A stretch of DNA of 64,000 nucleotides from Pacificibacter maritimus (GTDB lineage: Bacteria > Pseudomonadota > Alphaproteobacteria > Rhodobacterales > Rhodobacteraceae). The position numbers and the translations under genes were made by a program. Below, piece after piece: positions 55,881-64,000 of this stretch. How positions within the stretch are numbered: position 1 is the first letter of the stretch; the number at the start of each line of letters is the position of its first letter. The DNA lies in NCBI RefSeq assembly GCF_003814915.1, contig NZ_RKQK01000002.1, positions 522,505-586,504 on the forward strand. The letters run 5' to 3'. The notes beneath the pieces are model-generated. The model ran no database searches. It was not told the origin of the DNA and saw only the letters and a program-made list of their open reading frames with translations.

Positions 55881-56660
55881 ATTTCAAACTTTGGATCCGT
55901 CCGGTCGCTAGAGCGAGGATTGCTCATCCTTCAGACGCTGAACCAACGCAACGGGCTGAAAGCGGCCGAGGTCGCGGCGGTGACCGCCATTCCGCGCCCC
56001 ACCGTCTACCGGCTGCTGGAAACGCTCGAAGGGCTGGGATTTGTGAGCCGCGACTATTCGTCGGAAAAATGGCGCCCGACCTTGCAGGCCAAAACGCTCA
56101 GCTCTGGGTTTCGGCATGAGGATTGGGTCATGCAATCCGCCGTGCCGGAAATGGTGCGGCTAGGGCGCGAAATCCTGTGGCCGCTCGCTCTGGTGACGTT
56201 CAACGATTATCAAATGGAAATCAGGGAAGCGACGCATAACATCAGTCCCTACTCCATCGACCACGGGATGGTCGGGGTGCAATTGCCGGTGCTCGATACC
56301 GCGGGGGGGCGCGCCTATCTGGCCTTTTCGCGCGAGGACGTACGCGAGCAGACCCTAGCAGGCCTGCGCGCGCGGCAGGGCCTGCAACATCCGGTGATAT
56401 TGCAAGACGGGCCCTTGGGGCATGTACTGGACACTTGCGTGAAACTGGGCGTCGGCTACCGCAAGGAAGGCTACCGGCTTGGCACGCAAAGCATCTCTGC
56501 GCCAATCTATCGCGGCGCGCAGGTCGTGGCCTGTCTGACTGTGATCTGGACTGGCAGCGCCTTGTCCTTTGACAAGGCGCTGGAGCAGTATCGCGACAAG
56601 CTGTTGGCGAGTACGAAGGGGATCACCGACGCGTTGGAACAGCTCGACACCCTAGATTAA
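55881..56660 (+). CDS. IclR family transcriptional regulator, apparent ATT start
   Basis: A 259-residue IclR regulator: SVRSLERGLLILQTLN and the winged helix (AAEVAAVTAIPRPTVYRLLE) lead to the ligand-binding domain (about 80-250; LPVLDTAGGRAYLAFS, ISAPIYRGAQVVACLTV). The conserved SVRSLERG can be read only if translation begins before the first in-frame TTG at 55920. No ATG, GTG or TTG lies upstream in this frame, but an ATT at 55881 sits seven bases after a perfect AAGGAG (55868-55873). ATT starts are rare (infC is the known case). It probably controls the surrounding catabolic genes. Confidence 0.85.
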   Translation: MSNFGSVRSLERGLLILQTLNQRNGLKAAEVAAVTAIPRPTVYRLLETLEGLGFVSRDYSSEKWRPTLQAKTLSSGFRHEDWVMQSAVPEMVRLGREILWPLALVTFNDYQMEIREATHNISPYSIDHGMVGVQLPVLDTAGGRAYLAFSREDVREQTLAGLRARQGLQHPVILQDGPLGHVLDTCVKLGVGYRKEGYRLGTQSISAPIYRGAQVVACLTVIWTGSALSFDKALEQYRDKLLASTKGITDALEQLDTLD

Positions 56661-56813
56661 TCGCGCCCCGCCGCCTGCGACGCCCAGCGATATGCATCCC
56701 AGATCAGGGCGTCGGCCTCGGGCGTGCCGTCGCAGATGATCCCGTCCTGCAAAAGGCCGGCCCGCAGGCAGCAGACGAAAGCCAAGATAGCGATAGCGTT
56801 CAGGGAGCGCGGA
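56661..56813 (-). other. coding-like debris
   Basis: The minus strand carries LLQDGIICDGTPEADALIWD ending in AAGRD and a stop next to the IclR stop. It reads like the end of a gene, but the family is not recognised and the frame does not join that of the NTF2-like remnant to its right. Confidence 0.3.
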
Positions 56814-56984
56814 AAAAACGGTCTGGATCATGAAATCGGTGAAGCCGCCCCGAAACCGAGTGACAAAGATCGTGCCCTTCGGGGTGAAGTAGGCGCGCGG
56901 ATCGTCTCAGCGCCGCTGGTCGCGACATAGGCCCTAGACCTAGATCAGCTGCGCGATCTCGGCGATGTCTTTGGCTGCATCCAT
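56814..56984 (-). pseudogene. NTF2/SnoaL-like protein remnant
   Basis: From an ATG at 56984 the minus strand reads MDAAKDIAEIAQLI, stop, V, stop, GLCRDQRR, stop, DDPRAYFTPKGTIFVTRFRG. This is the N-terminal pattern of SnoaL-like/NTF2 enzymes (AxLixxYgxxxDxxxwDxxxxxFtpdg) with three in-frame stops. Such proteins often act as isomerases or dehydratases in aromatic pathways. It lies downstream of dctP on the same strand. Confidence 0.55.
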
Positions 56985-57047
56985 TGCCAGAATCCTTGCT
57001 CAAAGCCGCTCCGGTGCCGACGGGTTTGGCGGCGCCCGAGCGCTGGA

Positions 57048-58055
57048 TCAATTCGCGGCTGCGGCCTCGTCGATCGCCATGACGAAGGCGTCATAGATGA
57101 CCTGCCCGTTTTCGTGGCCCGCGATCCATTCGGTCGTGGACAGCGAAAGCGCGTCTTTCCACTGCTGGGTCAGTGCGTCATCTGGCTCGATCACGCTGAT
57201 GTCGTTGGCCGCCAGCACCCGTTCGCGTGCTTCAGCGACGTCCTGGTCAAAGGATTTACTGAAATCTTCGGAAAATACCTTGCCCGAAAATTGGTCGATT
57301 GCGGCTTTGGCCTTCTCCGACAGGCTGTCGTATTTGGCCTGATTCATCACGATCAGCATCGGCGTCGCGCCCAGCGGCATGTCCAGATAATAGTTGATTG
57401 TTTCACCGACGCGGAAGGTTTCGATCGCGCTGAACTGGGTGAATGTCCCCGAGATCAGACCGCGACTCATCGCCTCGGCCATCCCCGGTCCGGTGATCCC
57501 GCCCACCGGCACCGCACCAAGCGCGTCGATCGCGCTCAGCATGGTCGGACCAGGCGCGCGGAAGTTCTGGCCCTTCATGTCGGCAGGAGTGCGCACCTCG
57601 ACGGTGCTGGCCACGGCGTTGGGGGAGGATGTCATGACACCGATCAATTTGAACTTCTCATAATCGCCGGTGAGCAGCCCCTGCTCATAGAGCGACCACA
57701 TCGCCTTTGAGCCGACCGTGCCATTGGGCACCAAGAACGGCAATCCTCCGATAGTGCCCTGGTCAAAGCGTCCGGGAGTATAGCCAGGGATCACCCAAGC
57801 GATGTCGGCCACGCCGTCTTCGACCAACTGAAGCTGCTGCGCAGGATTGCGCCCCAGCGTGCCGCCGGGAAAGATCTGAATGTCAAGTTCGCCGTCAGAG
57901 GCGGCATTCACCTTGGCCGCCCAGGGCGTCAGGATGTTCTTGGTGACATGCGCCACGGGGGGCTCAAAGCTGGAAAACCGCAAGATCTCGGCACTGGCGG
58001 TGCTGGCAAAGGCGACGGCCGCGGCGGTCGCGATTAGGATATGTCGTAGGTTCAT
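57048..58055 (-). CDS. dctP: TRAP transporter substrate-binding protein DctP
   Basis: Periplasmic binding protein of a DctP-type TRAP transporter (335 aa) with a signal peptide (MNLRHILIATAAAVAFASTA, cut about residue 22). The family is recognisable by LQLVEDGVADIAWVIPGYTP, KGQNFRAPGPTMLSAIDALG, GLISGTFTQFSAI and the conserved substrate-carboxylate arginine in the FRAPG segment. It lies after dctM in transcription order with a palindrome ahead of it. The likely cargo is an aromatic or other carboxylate fed into the adjoining catabolic genes. Confidence 0.9.
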   Translation of the reverse strand: MNLRHILIATAAAVAFASTASAEILRFSSFEPPVAHVTKNILTPWAAKVNAASDGELDIQIFPGGTLGRNPAQQLQLVEDGVADIAWVIPGYTPGRFDQGTIGGLPFLVPNGTVGSKAMWSLYEQGLLTGDYEKFKLIGVMTSSPNAVASTVEVRTPADMKGQNFRAPGPTMLSAIDALGAVPVGGITGPGMAEAMSRGLISGTFTQFSAIETFRVGETINYYLDMPLGATPMLIVMNQAKYDSLSEKAKAAIDQFSGKVFSEDFSKSFDQDVAEARERVLAANDISVIEPDDALTQQWKDALSLSTTEWIAGHENGQVIYDAFVMAIDEAAAAN

Positions 58056-58123
58056 GGTATCCTCCCTGTTTGTGTCGTCATTGTAGCGCTGTTGCGGGTT
58101 GCGCTCGACGGCCCAGTCAAACT

Positions 58124-58140
58124 CGTCCGCAAGATGGACA
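58124..58140. promoter_or_regulatory. candidate IclR operator 3 (dctP)
   Basis: CGTCCGCAAGATGGACA matches the TGTYCRC-N3-RTGGACA palindrome, 69-85 bases ahead of dctP. It shares the 12-mer CAAGATGGACAG with the site at 61762. Confidence 0.5.
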
Positions 58141-58145
58141 GGTGG

Positions 58146-59447
58146 TCAGCCGATGATGCTGGGCAGCCAGAGTGTGAGCGCGGGAAACAGCACCAGAATG
58201 ATCAGCCGCACCAGATCGGCCACAAGGAACGGCACGATGCCGCGGTAGATCGTGGTGATCCTAACATCGCGATACATCACTTTCAGCAGCATCACGTTGA
58301 TGCCGATCGGTGGGGTAATCAGGCCTATGCCGATCACCACAACGTTGATGATACCCCACCAGACCAGATCATAGCCCAGCCCCTGAATGACTGGGATGAC
58401 GAAGGGCAAGGTGATGACCATCGCCGCCACCTCGTCAAAGAAGGCGCCCAAGATGATATACAGGACCAAGATGCCAAAGATCACCATCAACGGATCGACC
58501 GACGCCTGCGAGATCACCCCAACGATATAGGACGCGCCGCCCGTGACCGAGATGAAGTAGGAAAAGATCGTCGCGCCGAAGACCATGATGTAGATCATCG
58601 CGGTAGAGCCGCTGGCCTCGGCCATCACGCGCAGGAAAGTGGCGCGATCCAGTCGGCGACGCAGCAGCGCAAAGAGGAAGGTGATGACCACCCCGATGGC
58701 GGCGGCCTCGTTCACGGTGAAGATGCCAGAATAGATGCCGCCCAGCACCACAACCGCCAACAAGATCACGCCCCAAGCGCGGCCGATGGCCGCCAGCCGC
58801 AGCTTGAGCGGCAGTTTGTCAGAACGCGGGGCGCTGTCGGGGTTGCGCATCACCGTCACTTGAACCGCAGCGGCATAGAACAGAACAGCCAGCAGGGCAG
58901 GAATGATCGCGGCCGTAAACAGTTGAAGCACCGATTGTTCGGTCAGCACCGAATACAGGATCATCATCGCAGACGGTGGCACGATTATCCCCAGCGTTCC
59001 GCCTGCAGCGACTGCGCCCGATGCCAATGCCGGATGATAACCCCGCGCCAGCATCTCGGGCATAGCGACCCGTCCGAAGGTGGCCGTTGTTGCCACCCCC
59101 GATCCACAGATCGCACCAAAGCCTGCGCTGGCCACAACGGTCGTCGTCGCCAGACCGCCACGGCGATGGCCAAACAACGCGCTGGCCATATCATAGACAT
59201 CCGATGCCAGCCCGCTTGCTGCGGCAAGGCTGCCCATCAGCATGAACAGCGGGATCACCGCAAGATCAAGCGAGCCCATCGCCGAAGCCGGTTCGCTGGC
59301 CAGCAGCGAAATCGCAGGGCCCCAGCCGACGACCTGCGCAAATCCCACAACGCCAACCAGCGCCATCGAAATACCAATCGGAACGTGCATAAAAATCAGC
59401 CCCATCATGGCGGCGCAGCCGATCATGGCAATAACAAGAGGATCCAT
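58146..59447 (-). CDS. dctM: TRAP transporter large permease DctM
   Basis: The twelve-segment transport subunit (433 aa) of the DctPQM system. Conserved stretches are GSLDLAVIPLFMLMGSLAAA, GGLATTTVVASAGFGAICGS, GGTLGIIVPPSAMMILYSVL and ITPPIGINVMLLKVM. The gene lies 27 bases after dctQ, which supports co-transcription. Confidence 0.93.
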   Translation of the reverse strand: MDPLVIAMIGCAAMMGLIFMHVPIGISMALVGVVGFAQVVGWGPAISLLASEPASAMGSLDLAVIPLFMLMGSLAAASGLASDVYDMASALFGHRRGGLATTTVVASAGFGAICGSGVATTATFGRVAMPEMLARGYHPALASGAVAAGGTLGIIVPPSAMMILYSVLTEQSVLQLFTAAIIPALLAVLFYAAAVQVTVMRNPDSAPRSDKLPLKLRLAAIGRAWGVILLAVVVLGGIYSGIFTVNEAAAIGVVITFLFALLRRRLDRATFLRVMAEASGSTAMIYIMVFGATIFSYFISVTGGASYIVGVISQASVDPLMVIFGILVLYIILGAFFDEVAAMVITLPFVIPVIQGLGYDLVWWGIINVVVIGIGLITPPIGINVMLLKVMYRDVRITTIYRGIVPFLVADLVRLIILVLFPALTLWLPSIIG

Positions 59448-59474
59448 ATCCGTTTCCTTTAAGTCTTTGCGCGG

Positions 59475-60008
59475 TCAGAGCGAAGAAGATGGGTCGTTGG
59501 GCCGCGCCGCGTCTGTGTCGCGGCCGCCAAACAAGGATGAAATGTCGCTGATCAGCACCATTGCCTGCACGAAAGCCGCCAGCCACAGCATCACTGTGGC
59601 CACGCTCCACCACGGCCAGACCTGCCAGCCCAAGACCCAAGTCCGGTCGCCGTTAGCCTTTAGTGAGCCGACGTAACCGACAAATTGCCAAGCAATCAGC
59701 GCGATCAGGGCAAAGGTCAGCACGCTTGAAAACACCTCAAGCAATGCCTTCATGCGCGGGCTGGCTATTGCCCCGAAAACCTCGACGCGGATGTTTTGCT
59801 TCATCGCAAGGTTGGCGGGAATACAGGCAGAAATAACCACGGCCATGACGACCGAACTGACATCATTGACGCCCTGAAGGGGTGCCTTGAACAGCCAGCG
59901 CATCAGCACGTCAGAGGTTGTCATCAGCGCCAGTACCAGCAGGCCAGTGAAGCCAACTAATGCCAGTCCCCGCGCCAGAGCATAGGATCTTTTCCAGATA
60001 AGTTGCAT
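59475..60008 (-). CDS. dctQ: TRAP transporter small permease DctQ
   Basis: A 177-residue membrane protein with four segments (about 15-35, 48-68, 88-110, 132-152), the usual DctQ layout; the VMRWLFKAPLQGVNDVSSV-like region after the first segment is typical. It follows the hydroxylase gene by 52 bases and precedes dctM. Confidence 0.9.
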   Translation of the reverse strand: MQLIWKRSYALARGLALVGFTGLLVLALMTTSDVLMRWLFKAPLQGVNDVSSVVMAVVISACIPANLAMKQNIRVEVFGAIASPRMKALLEVFSSVLTFALIALIAWQFVGYVGSLKANGDRTWVLGWQVWPWWSVATVMLWLAAFVQAMVLISDISSLFGGRDTDAARPNDPSSSL

Positions 60009-60060
60009 TGGGTCTCCTCCCCCCTCGCAATGTCTTTGGCAGCTCTTTTCTGCCCCGTTC

Positions 60061-61674
60061 TCAGGCCGTCATGTCGACAGCCTTGCGTGCCGTATCGGTC
60101 TGTGTCAACAGCGCTGCGTAGCGTTCCAAGGTGGCCGACAATGCCTCGGGGTAGAATGCCGCGGCGCAATACCGGTCGGGCCGGACCAGCATGATCTGGT
60201 CGCGGTGGGTCAAAAACGGGCGGATGGCTTGCGGATCGACAGGACTCAGCGCGCCCAGATCTCCGCTGCCCATGGTGTCTAGCGTGATCGCAGTCAGCGG
60301 CAGGTCAAGCAATGTGTCCTGCTCTAGCGCGGCCAGCGCCGCCGCCCCTGCAGCATTTTGTGCGATCAGGCAGAAGCCCGGCCCTGTCACGTCGTCAAGC
60401 AACTGCACCTTGCTGTCCTTGTGCACCTCAGGCTGGGGGATCATTTCGCCCACCAAGGATGCCTCGAAAAGAGGGGTATCCAGATCCAGAAACAGACCCT
60501 CACGATACCGCGGCTTTGGCTTAAACCGCATGTGGACCAGCCAGTCTTTCACAGCTGGAAACGGTTCAAGCGCCTGCATCATCAGGTCGCGGAACACGAT
60601 CTGGTCGCGCCCGGCGGGCATCACGATGCTGCCCATAGCGACGGCAAGCTGGATCATGTCCCACGCGGGCTTGCGCCGCTCTGCCTCGTAGCTTTGCATG
60701 ATATGCGCATCGGCACCGCCGCGCAGGATTGCGGCAAGTTTCCAAGCGACATTGAGCGCGTCGCGCAGGCCCGCGTTCATGCCCTGACCGGCAAAAGGCG
60801 GTGTCAGATGCGCCGCATCCCCCATCAACACAATGCGTCCCGACTGGAATTGCTCGGCCATGCGGGCATGGAAGCGGTAGACGGTTTTGCGGATAATATC
60901 TTTGGTGCGGTAGGGCCGATAAGGGGCCATCAGCGCCTCAAGGAACCCGTCCTCCAGAACCTGTTCGCGGGTCTCGCCCGGTTGCAGCATGAATTCGTAG
61001 CGCCGCCCGCCATACGGGGCAGGCACGCTGACCGTTGGCCGCGAACCGCTACAAAAGAACTTGGAATAAAGGGTCTGGTCAGGATCGTTCACTGTGTCGA
61101 CAACAATCCAGTCTTCTGCATATGTGTTGCCGGACATGGGAATGCCCAACCGCTCTCGGATCGGGCTGCGCCCACCGTCACAGGCCAGCACCCATTGTGT
61201 GCGGATCTGATGGCTATGACCCTCCGCATCTTGCACCGTGACCAGCGCATGATCAGGCCCGTTGCGTACATCGGTCACTTGGGCCCCGAAGTGCAGTGTG
61301 CCCGGAGACCTTTGTGCCGACACTTCGCGCAGCGCCGCCTCAAGCTCGGGCTGGAAGAAGAAAATTCGCTTGGCAAATCCAAAGTTGCGCGCCCCCCGCC
61401 CCGTCGCTGCAAAGCAGTTACCCTCGTCGTCGTAATACCGCGATCCGACGCCTTCCAACGCGTCATTGAGGTAGGTCTTGTCCAATCCGAACACCTGCAT
61501 CGTGCGCGCCCCTTCGTCGTCAATCACGAGGGCGCGCGGAAGGTTCATCGGCCCCGCGTTTTGCTCCAAGATAACGCAATCGATTCCATAGACGGCCAGC
61601 AAATTGGCCGCTGTTAGACCTGTCGGGCCTGCGCCGACGATGACGACCGGAATATCTTTGGGGTAGTGGGGCAT
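60061..61674 (-). CDS. FAD-dependent aromatic hydroxylase, MhpA-like
   Basis: Flavoprotein monooxygenase (537 aa) of the group A hydroxylases, similar to 3-(3-hydroxyphenyl)propionate hydroxylase, which adds an ortho hydroxyl to a phenol with NAD(P)H and O2. FAD motif PVVIVGAGPTGLTAANLLAV (GxGxxG), the DG motif LACDGGRSPIRERLG, and the second FAD motif LMGDAAHLTPPFAGQGMNAG. The ATG at 61674 follows GGAAAGG; one at 61707 is an alternative. Its catechol product would suit the extradiol dioxygenase of this block. First gene of the hydroxylase-dctQ-dctM-dctP run. Confidence 0.9.
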   Translation of the reverse strand: MPHYPKDIPVVIVGAGPTGLTAANLLAVYGIDCVILEQNAGPMNLPRALVIDDEGARTMQVFGLDKTYLNDALEGVGSRYYDDEGNCFAATGRGARNFGFAKRIFFFQPELEAALREVSAQRSPGTLHFGAQVTDVRNGPDHALVTVQDAEGHSHQIRTQWVLACDGGRSPIRERLGIPMSGNTYAEDWIVVDTVNDPDQTLYSKFFCSGSRPTVSVPAPYGGRRYEFMLQPGETREQVLEDGFLEALMAPYRPYRTKDIIRKTVYRFHARMAEQFQSGRIVLMGDAAHLTPPFAGQGMNAGLRDALNVAWKLAAILRGGADAHIMQSYEAERRKPAWDMIQLAVAMGSIVMPAGRDQIVFRDLMMQALEPFPAVKDWLVHMRFKPKPRYREGLFLDLDTPLFEASLVGEMIPQPEVHKDSKVQLLDDVTGPGFCLIAQNAAGAAALAALEQDTLLDLPLTAITLDTMGSGDLGALSPVDPQAIRPFLTHRDQIMLVRPDRYCAAAFYPEALSATLERYAALLTQTDTARKAVDMTA

Positions 61675-61761
61675 CGGGTGGACCTTTCCACGTCTTTCTT
61701 GCTTCATAACCTGTCTTGTTGTGGCGTGCGCGGGGGGCTGCGTCTATCGCTTGGCCCCAGC

Positions 61762-61778
61762 TGTTCACAAGATGGACA
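61762..61778. promoter_or_regulatory. candidate IclR operator 4 (aromatic hydroxylase)
   Basis: TGTTCACAAGATGGACA, 88-104 bases ahead of the hydroxylase start, is a 7-3-7 palindrome matching the sites at 53636 and 58124. Confidence 0.55.
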
Positions 61779-61866
61779 GCCCGTCGCAGGTCATGCCGAT
61801 GATGGCGCGCCTGCGCCTTGCAGCCGCAGTGCGCGATCGTCAGTTCGAGCAGCCTGTCATTTGCTG

Positions 61867-62262
61867 CTCAGCACACTAGGCGCCAAAGACCGCATCGCCG
61901 CCCTGCTCGCTGGCCGTGCCGCAGAGAAAGTTGTCTTTGGCGAAGCGCTCAATGGTGCCGGCCAAGGGCAGAACTCAGACCTCGAACTCGCGACCAAACT
62001 AGCCGGACAAATGACCTATGAATGGGGGCTAGGAGACCAACTGGTCTACGATCCGATCGAGGCTCAAACAGTTTCCCGGACAACGGCAAAATACCTGGAC
62101 AAAACACTTCGAACTCAACAGCTTCGCGCGATCCAGATTCTTGAGGGTCGAAAGGAGCTGGTCGCGACGATTGCCACAGCGCTTTGCAAAAACCGTGAGT
62201 TGTCCGGTGATCAAATTCGCAAGTTCTTGAGAACAGAAGAGTCACCGACAAACACCGCGTAG
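61867..62262 (+). pseudogene. FtsH-type (M41) metalloprotease, C-terminal fragment
   Basis: From about 61876 the plus strand encodes LGAKDRIAALLAGRAAEKVV, then FGEALNGAGQGQNSDLELAT and KLAGQMTYEWGLGDQL, the helical M41 protease core that follows the zinc site in FtsH-like proteins, and a C-terminal helix to the stop. The AAA ATPase domain and the HExxH zinc motif are missing and no start codon fits, so the gene is truncated at its 5' end right at the edge of the catabolic block. Confidence 0.65.
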
Positions 62263-62616
62263 GCCAAGGGATGTTAACCTAAGTTATCCACATGAACCTG
62301 AACGCATGGCATAGCGCCCTAAATTATTCCTCATATGTGACCCGAATGCGCGATCAAATGGATCGCTTTATGGACACTAAACGCCGCGACACCCGCGGAC
62401 TGAGGAATTCAATGAGCAAGGCTCGACACCACAAAATCAGCCATGTGCCGATACCAACAATCTTAAACCACCGACTTTGCGTCGCACATTCCGAGCTGAT
62501 ACTTGCCAAAAGCTCCGCAGAATCCACGCGCATCACTGACTTTACGCCGCAGTTAAATCTCTCGCCCGCGCAGCTGCCCGCACCGACCATTCTCAAAAAT
62601 CAAAGGAACAAAGCCA
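62263..62616. other. intergenic stretch before the recombinase remnant
   Basis: 354 bases with no recognised gene; frames on both strands (62292-62690 plus, 62354-62596 minus) lack family features. It probably includes the old promoter of the recombinase gene. Confidence 0.4.
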
Positions 62617-63923
62617 ATGACCCGACCTCTTCGCGCTGCCCTTTACGCCTGTTTTTCAACGGATATGCAACGCGATGCATCGATCGATGACCCAGTTCGA
62701 ACGTGCCGAGATTATGCAACGAGACAAGGCTTAGAAGTCGTCGAGGTGTTTTCGCATAAGGCAATGGCCGGCGCGAGCCTCATGCGTAGCGGGATTCAAA
62801 ACCTTCTGAGGTCAGCAGCAAGCGGACCGTTCGATAGTGTCATCTCGCAAGCGCAGGATCGCCTGTGGCGCAATCAGGCTGATATCGCATCGGTCTATCA
62901 AATGCTCGAGTTCAAATCAGTCGCAATTGAGACAGTCAGCAAAAGATCAATCTCTGAGATGCATATCGGTCTCAAAGGCACCATGAACGCGCTCTTTTTA
63001 AAAGACCTAGGCGCAAAGACCCAGACACAGGCACAGGCAAACGGGTATCGCGCCTCAACCCCGCAGAGGACTGGGTCATTACAGATGTCCCAGACTTGCG
63101 GACCATTGACCAAGACCTCTGGGAGGCAGTGCGGACCCGCCAAGGGGCGATGAAGGTCAAAAACACCAACACGCCGATCTGGGACCGCCGCCGGCCCAAA
63201 ACCCCGTTTTCTGGCCTTATGACCTGCGGCCAATGCGGGGGCGGATTTTCAAAAGTGAACAAACACAGCTTTGGCTACTCAACCGCACGCAACAAGGGCA
63301 AGGCTTGCTGCACCAACATGGCGATGATTTCACAAGAGGAACTGGAACGGCTTGTGCTTGCTGCGCTGCAAAACAACCTGATGGATCAAGACGCTTTGGA
63401 GATGTTCTGCGCAGAATTCGCCAAAGAGCGCAATCGCCTGCAGGCCTCAGCCTCGCAGAACCGTAATGCCCTAAGCAAAGAGCTCACAACAGTTAAAGCC
63501 GACCATGCCAAGCTGGTCGACGCGATCCTCGCAGGCATCCCAGCCGATCAAGTCAAAGACCGGATGCTGGCCTTTGACGCGCACCGCATTGAATTGGAAG
63601 CGCAGCTTGAACGCGACCCCGCCCCTTCACCCATCCGCATTCACCCAAAGATGGCGGAGACCTACCGCGATAAGATCAGCGATCTGATTTCGCAACTTCA
63701 GGAACCAGATGGCATGCTGGAGGCAAAGGATGCCTTGCGCGGTCTGGTAGATAGCATTGTGCTCACGCCAACGGAGCCAGAGAGCAAACTGTCCGTCCAC
63801 CTTCATGGCGCTCTTGCTGAGCTGTTGTCGCTCAGCTTGGGCGTAAAACGCAAAGAAGGCCTGAGTGACAAAACCCAAGCCGTTGATACTATTGAAGAAT
63901 TAATGTTGGTTGCGGGATTATGA
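62617..63923 (+). pseudogene. large serine recombinase with internal deletion and frameshift
   Basis: The first frame (62617 on) encodes the resolvase catalytic domain: LYACFSTDMQRDASIDD with the nucleophilic serine in FSTD, GPFDSVISQAQDRLWRN, and LKGTMNALFLKDLGAKT. The second frame (entered near 63018) resumes at KDPDTGTGKRVSRLNPAEDW, then VITDVPDLRTIDQDLWEAVR, the zinc-ribbon CGQCGGGFSKV and a coiled coil. The recombinase middle domain, usually about 170 residues, is missing. The conserved arginine before the catalytic serine (YARxS) is a cysteine here. The gene is thus inactive. Confidence 0.8.
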
Positions 63924-63934
63924 TTTGCCTGGAC

Positions 63935-63966
63935 GCCCCCGAGTGCATGATTTTCATGCACGGGGC
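63935..63966. other. strong hairpin after the recombinase remnant
   Basis: GTGCATGA/TCATGCAC with a three-base loop, extended by GCCCC/GGGGC across a three-base bulge. No T tract follows, so a terminator or an element end are both possible. Confidence 0.4.
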
Positions 63967-64000
63967 ATTGCGTTAGCAATGTTCAGTAATCAAGAAGTTT

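Noticed and set aside
58092..59462. 456-codon plus-strand open frame
   Set aside because: It is antisense to dctM and rich in His/Asp/Arg/Gln, the pattern produced by reversing membrane-protein codons.
60358..61617. 419-codon plus-strand open frame
   Set aside because: It is antisense to the MhpA-like hydroxylase, whose motifs are unmistakable on the other strand.

Overview
The window looks like a chromosomal segment of a marine alphaproteobacterium of the Roseobacter group (Rhodobacteraceae). The evidence is the uninterrupted mreBCD-mrdA-rodA cell-shape operon next to leuA, an alphaproteobacterial GTTC-N7-GTTC LexA box in front of imuA-imuB-dnaE2, two different TRAP transporters, polyamine-type and phosphonate-type ABC importers, and an nhaA antiporter. 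The species cannot be named from the sequence alone. No rRNA, CRISPR array or intact insertion sequence was seen; one tRNA (tRNA-Gln, UUG) is present.

Layout. 1-12.9 kb is conserved core: leuA with a four-leucine leader peptide and hairpin, a quinone-oxidoreductase-like gene, mreB-mreC-mreD-mrdA-rodA, a ghrA-like reductase, an SseB-like protein, a uracil-DNA-glycosylase-family protein, and nhaA behind a structured 5' leader with a candidate pseudoknot. 13.0-15.5 kb holds a capsule-export ATPase and a KpsE-like protein with no permease gene. After tRNA-Gln and a rhomboid protease, 17.3-23.5 kb carries a MarR regulator plus sulfatase-type hydrolase, divergent from a TAXI-type TRAP importer and a DUF3237 protein. 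23.6-25.3 kb is an orphan immunity-like cluster: a SUKH/SMI1-like gene broken by one in-frame TGA, two tiny related genes, and a GAD-like/DUF1851 protein. 25.6-30.9 kb is the SOS mutagenesis cassette imuA-imuB-dnaE2.

31.3-40.5 kb is a LysR-controlled uptake and oxidation operon: a spermidine/putrescine-type ABC importer, DadA-like amine oxidoreductases, a two-subunit FAD/2Fe-2S dehydrogenase and RidA. It is followed by an Lrp/AsnC pseudogene. 41.0-47.9 kb is a two-component system divergent from phnD-phnC-phnE-phnE, with tandem operator-like repeats between them. 48.1-51.3 kb has a TIGR03643 protein with a photolyase/cryptochrome, then methionine aminopeptidase divergent from a ParD-like protein.

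51.3-64 kb is accessory DNA. A block for aromatic compound breakdown (about 52.45-61.85 kb) contains an FAD hydroxylase, a DctPQM TRAP importer, an extradiol dioxygenase, a quinone oxidoreductase, an FAH-family hydrolase and an IclR regulator that seems to start at ATT. Related 17-bp palindromes lie in front of each transcription unit and suggest a local IclR regulon. Broken genes flank or stud the block: a coiled-coil protein, the N-terminus of a cytochrome P450, an NTF2/SnoaL-like gene, the C-terminus of an FtsH-type M41 protease, and a serine recombinase with an internal deletion.
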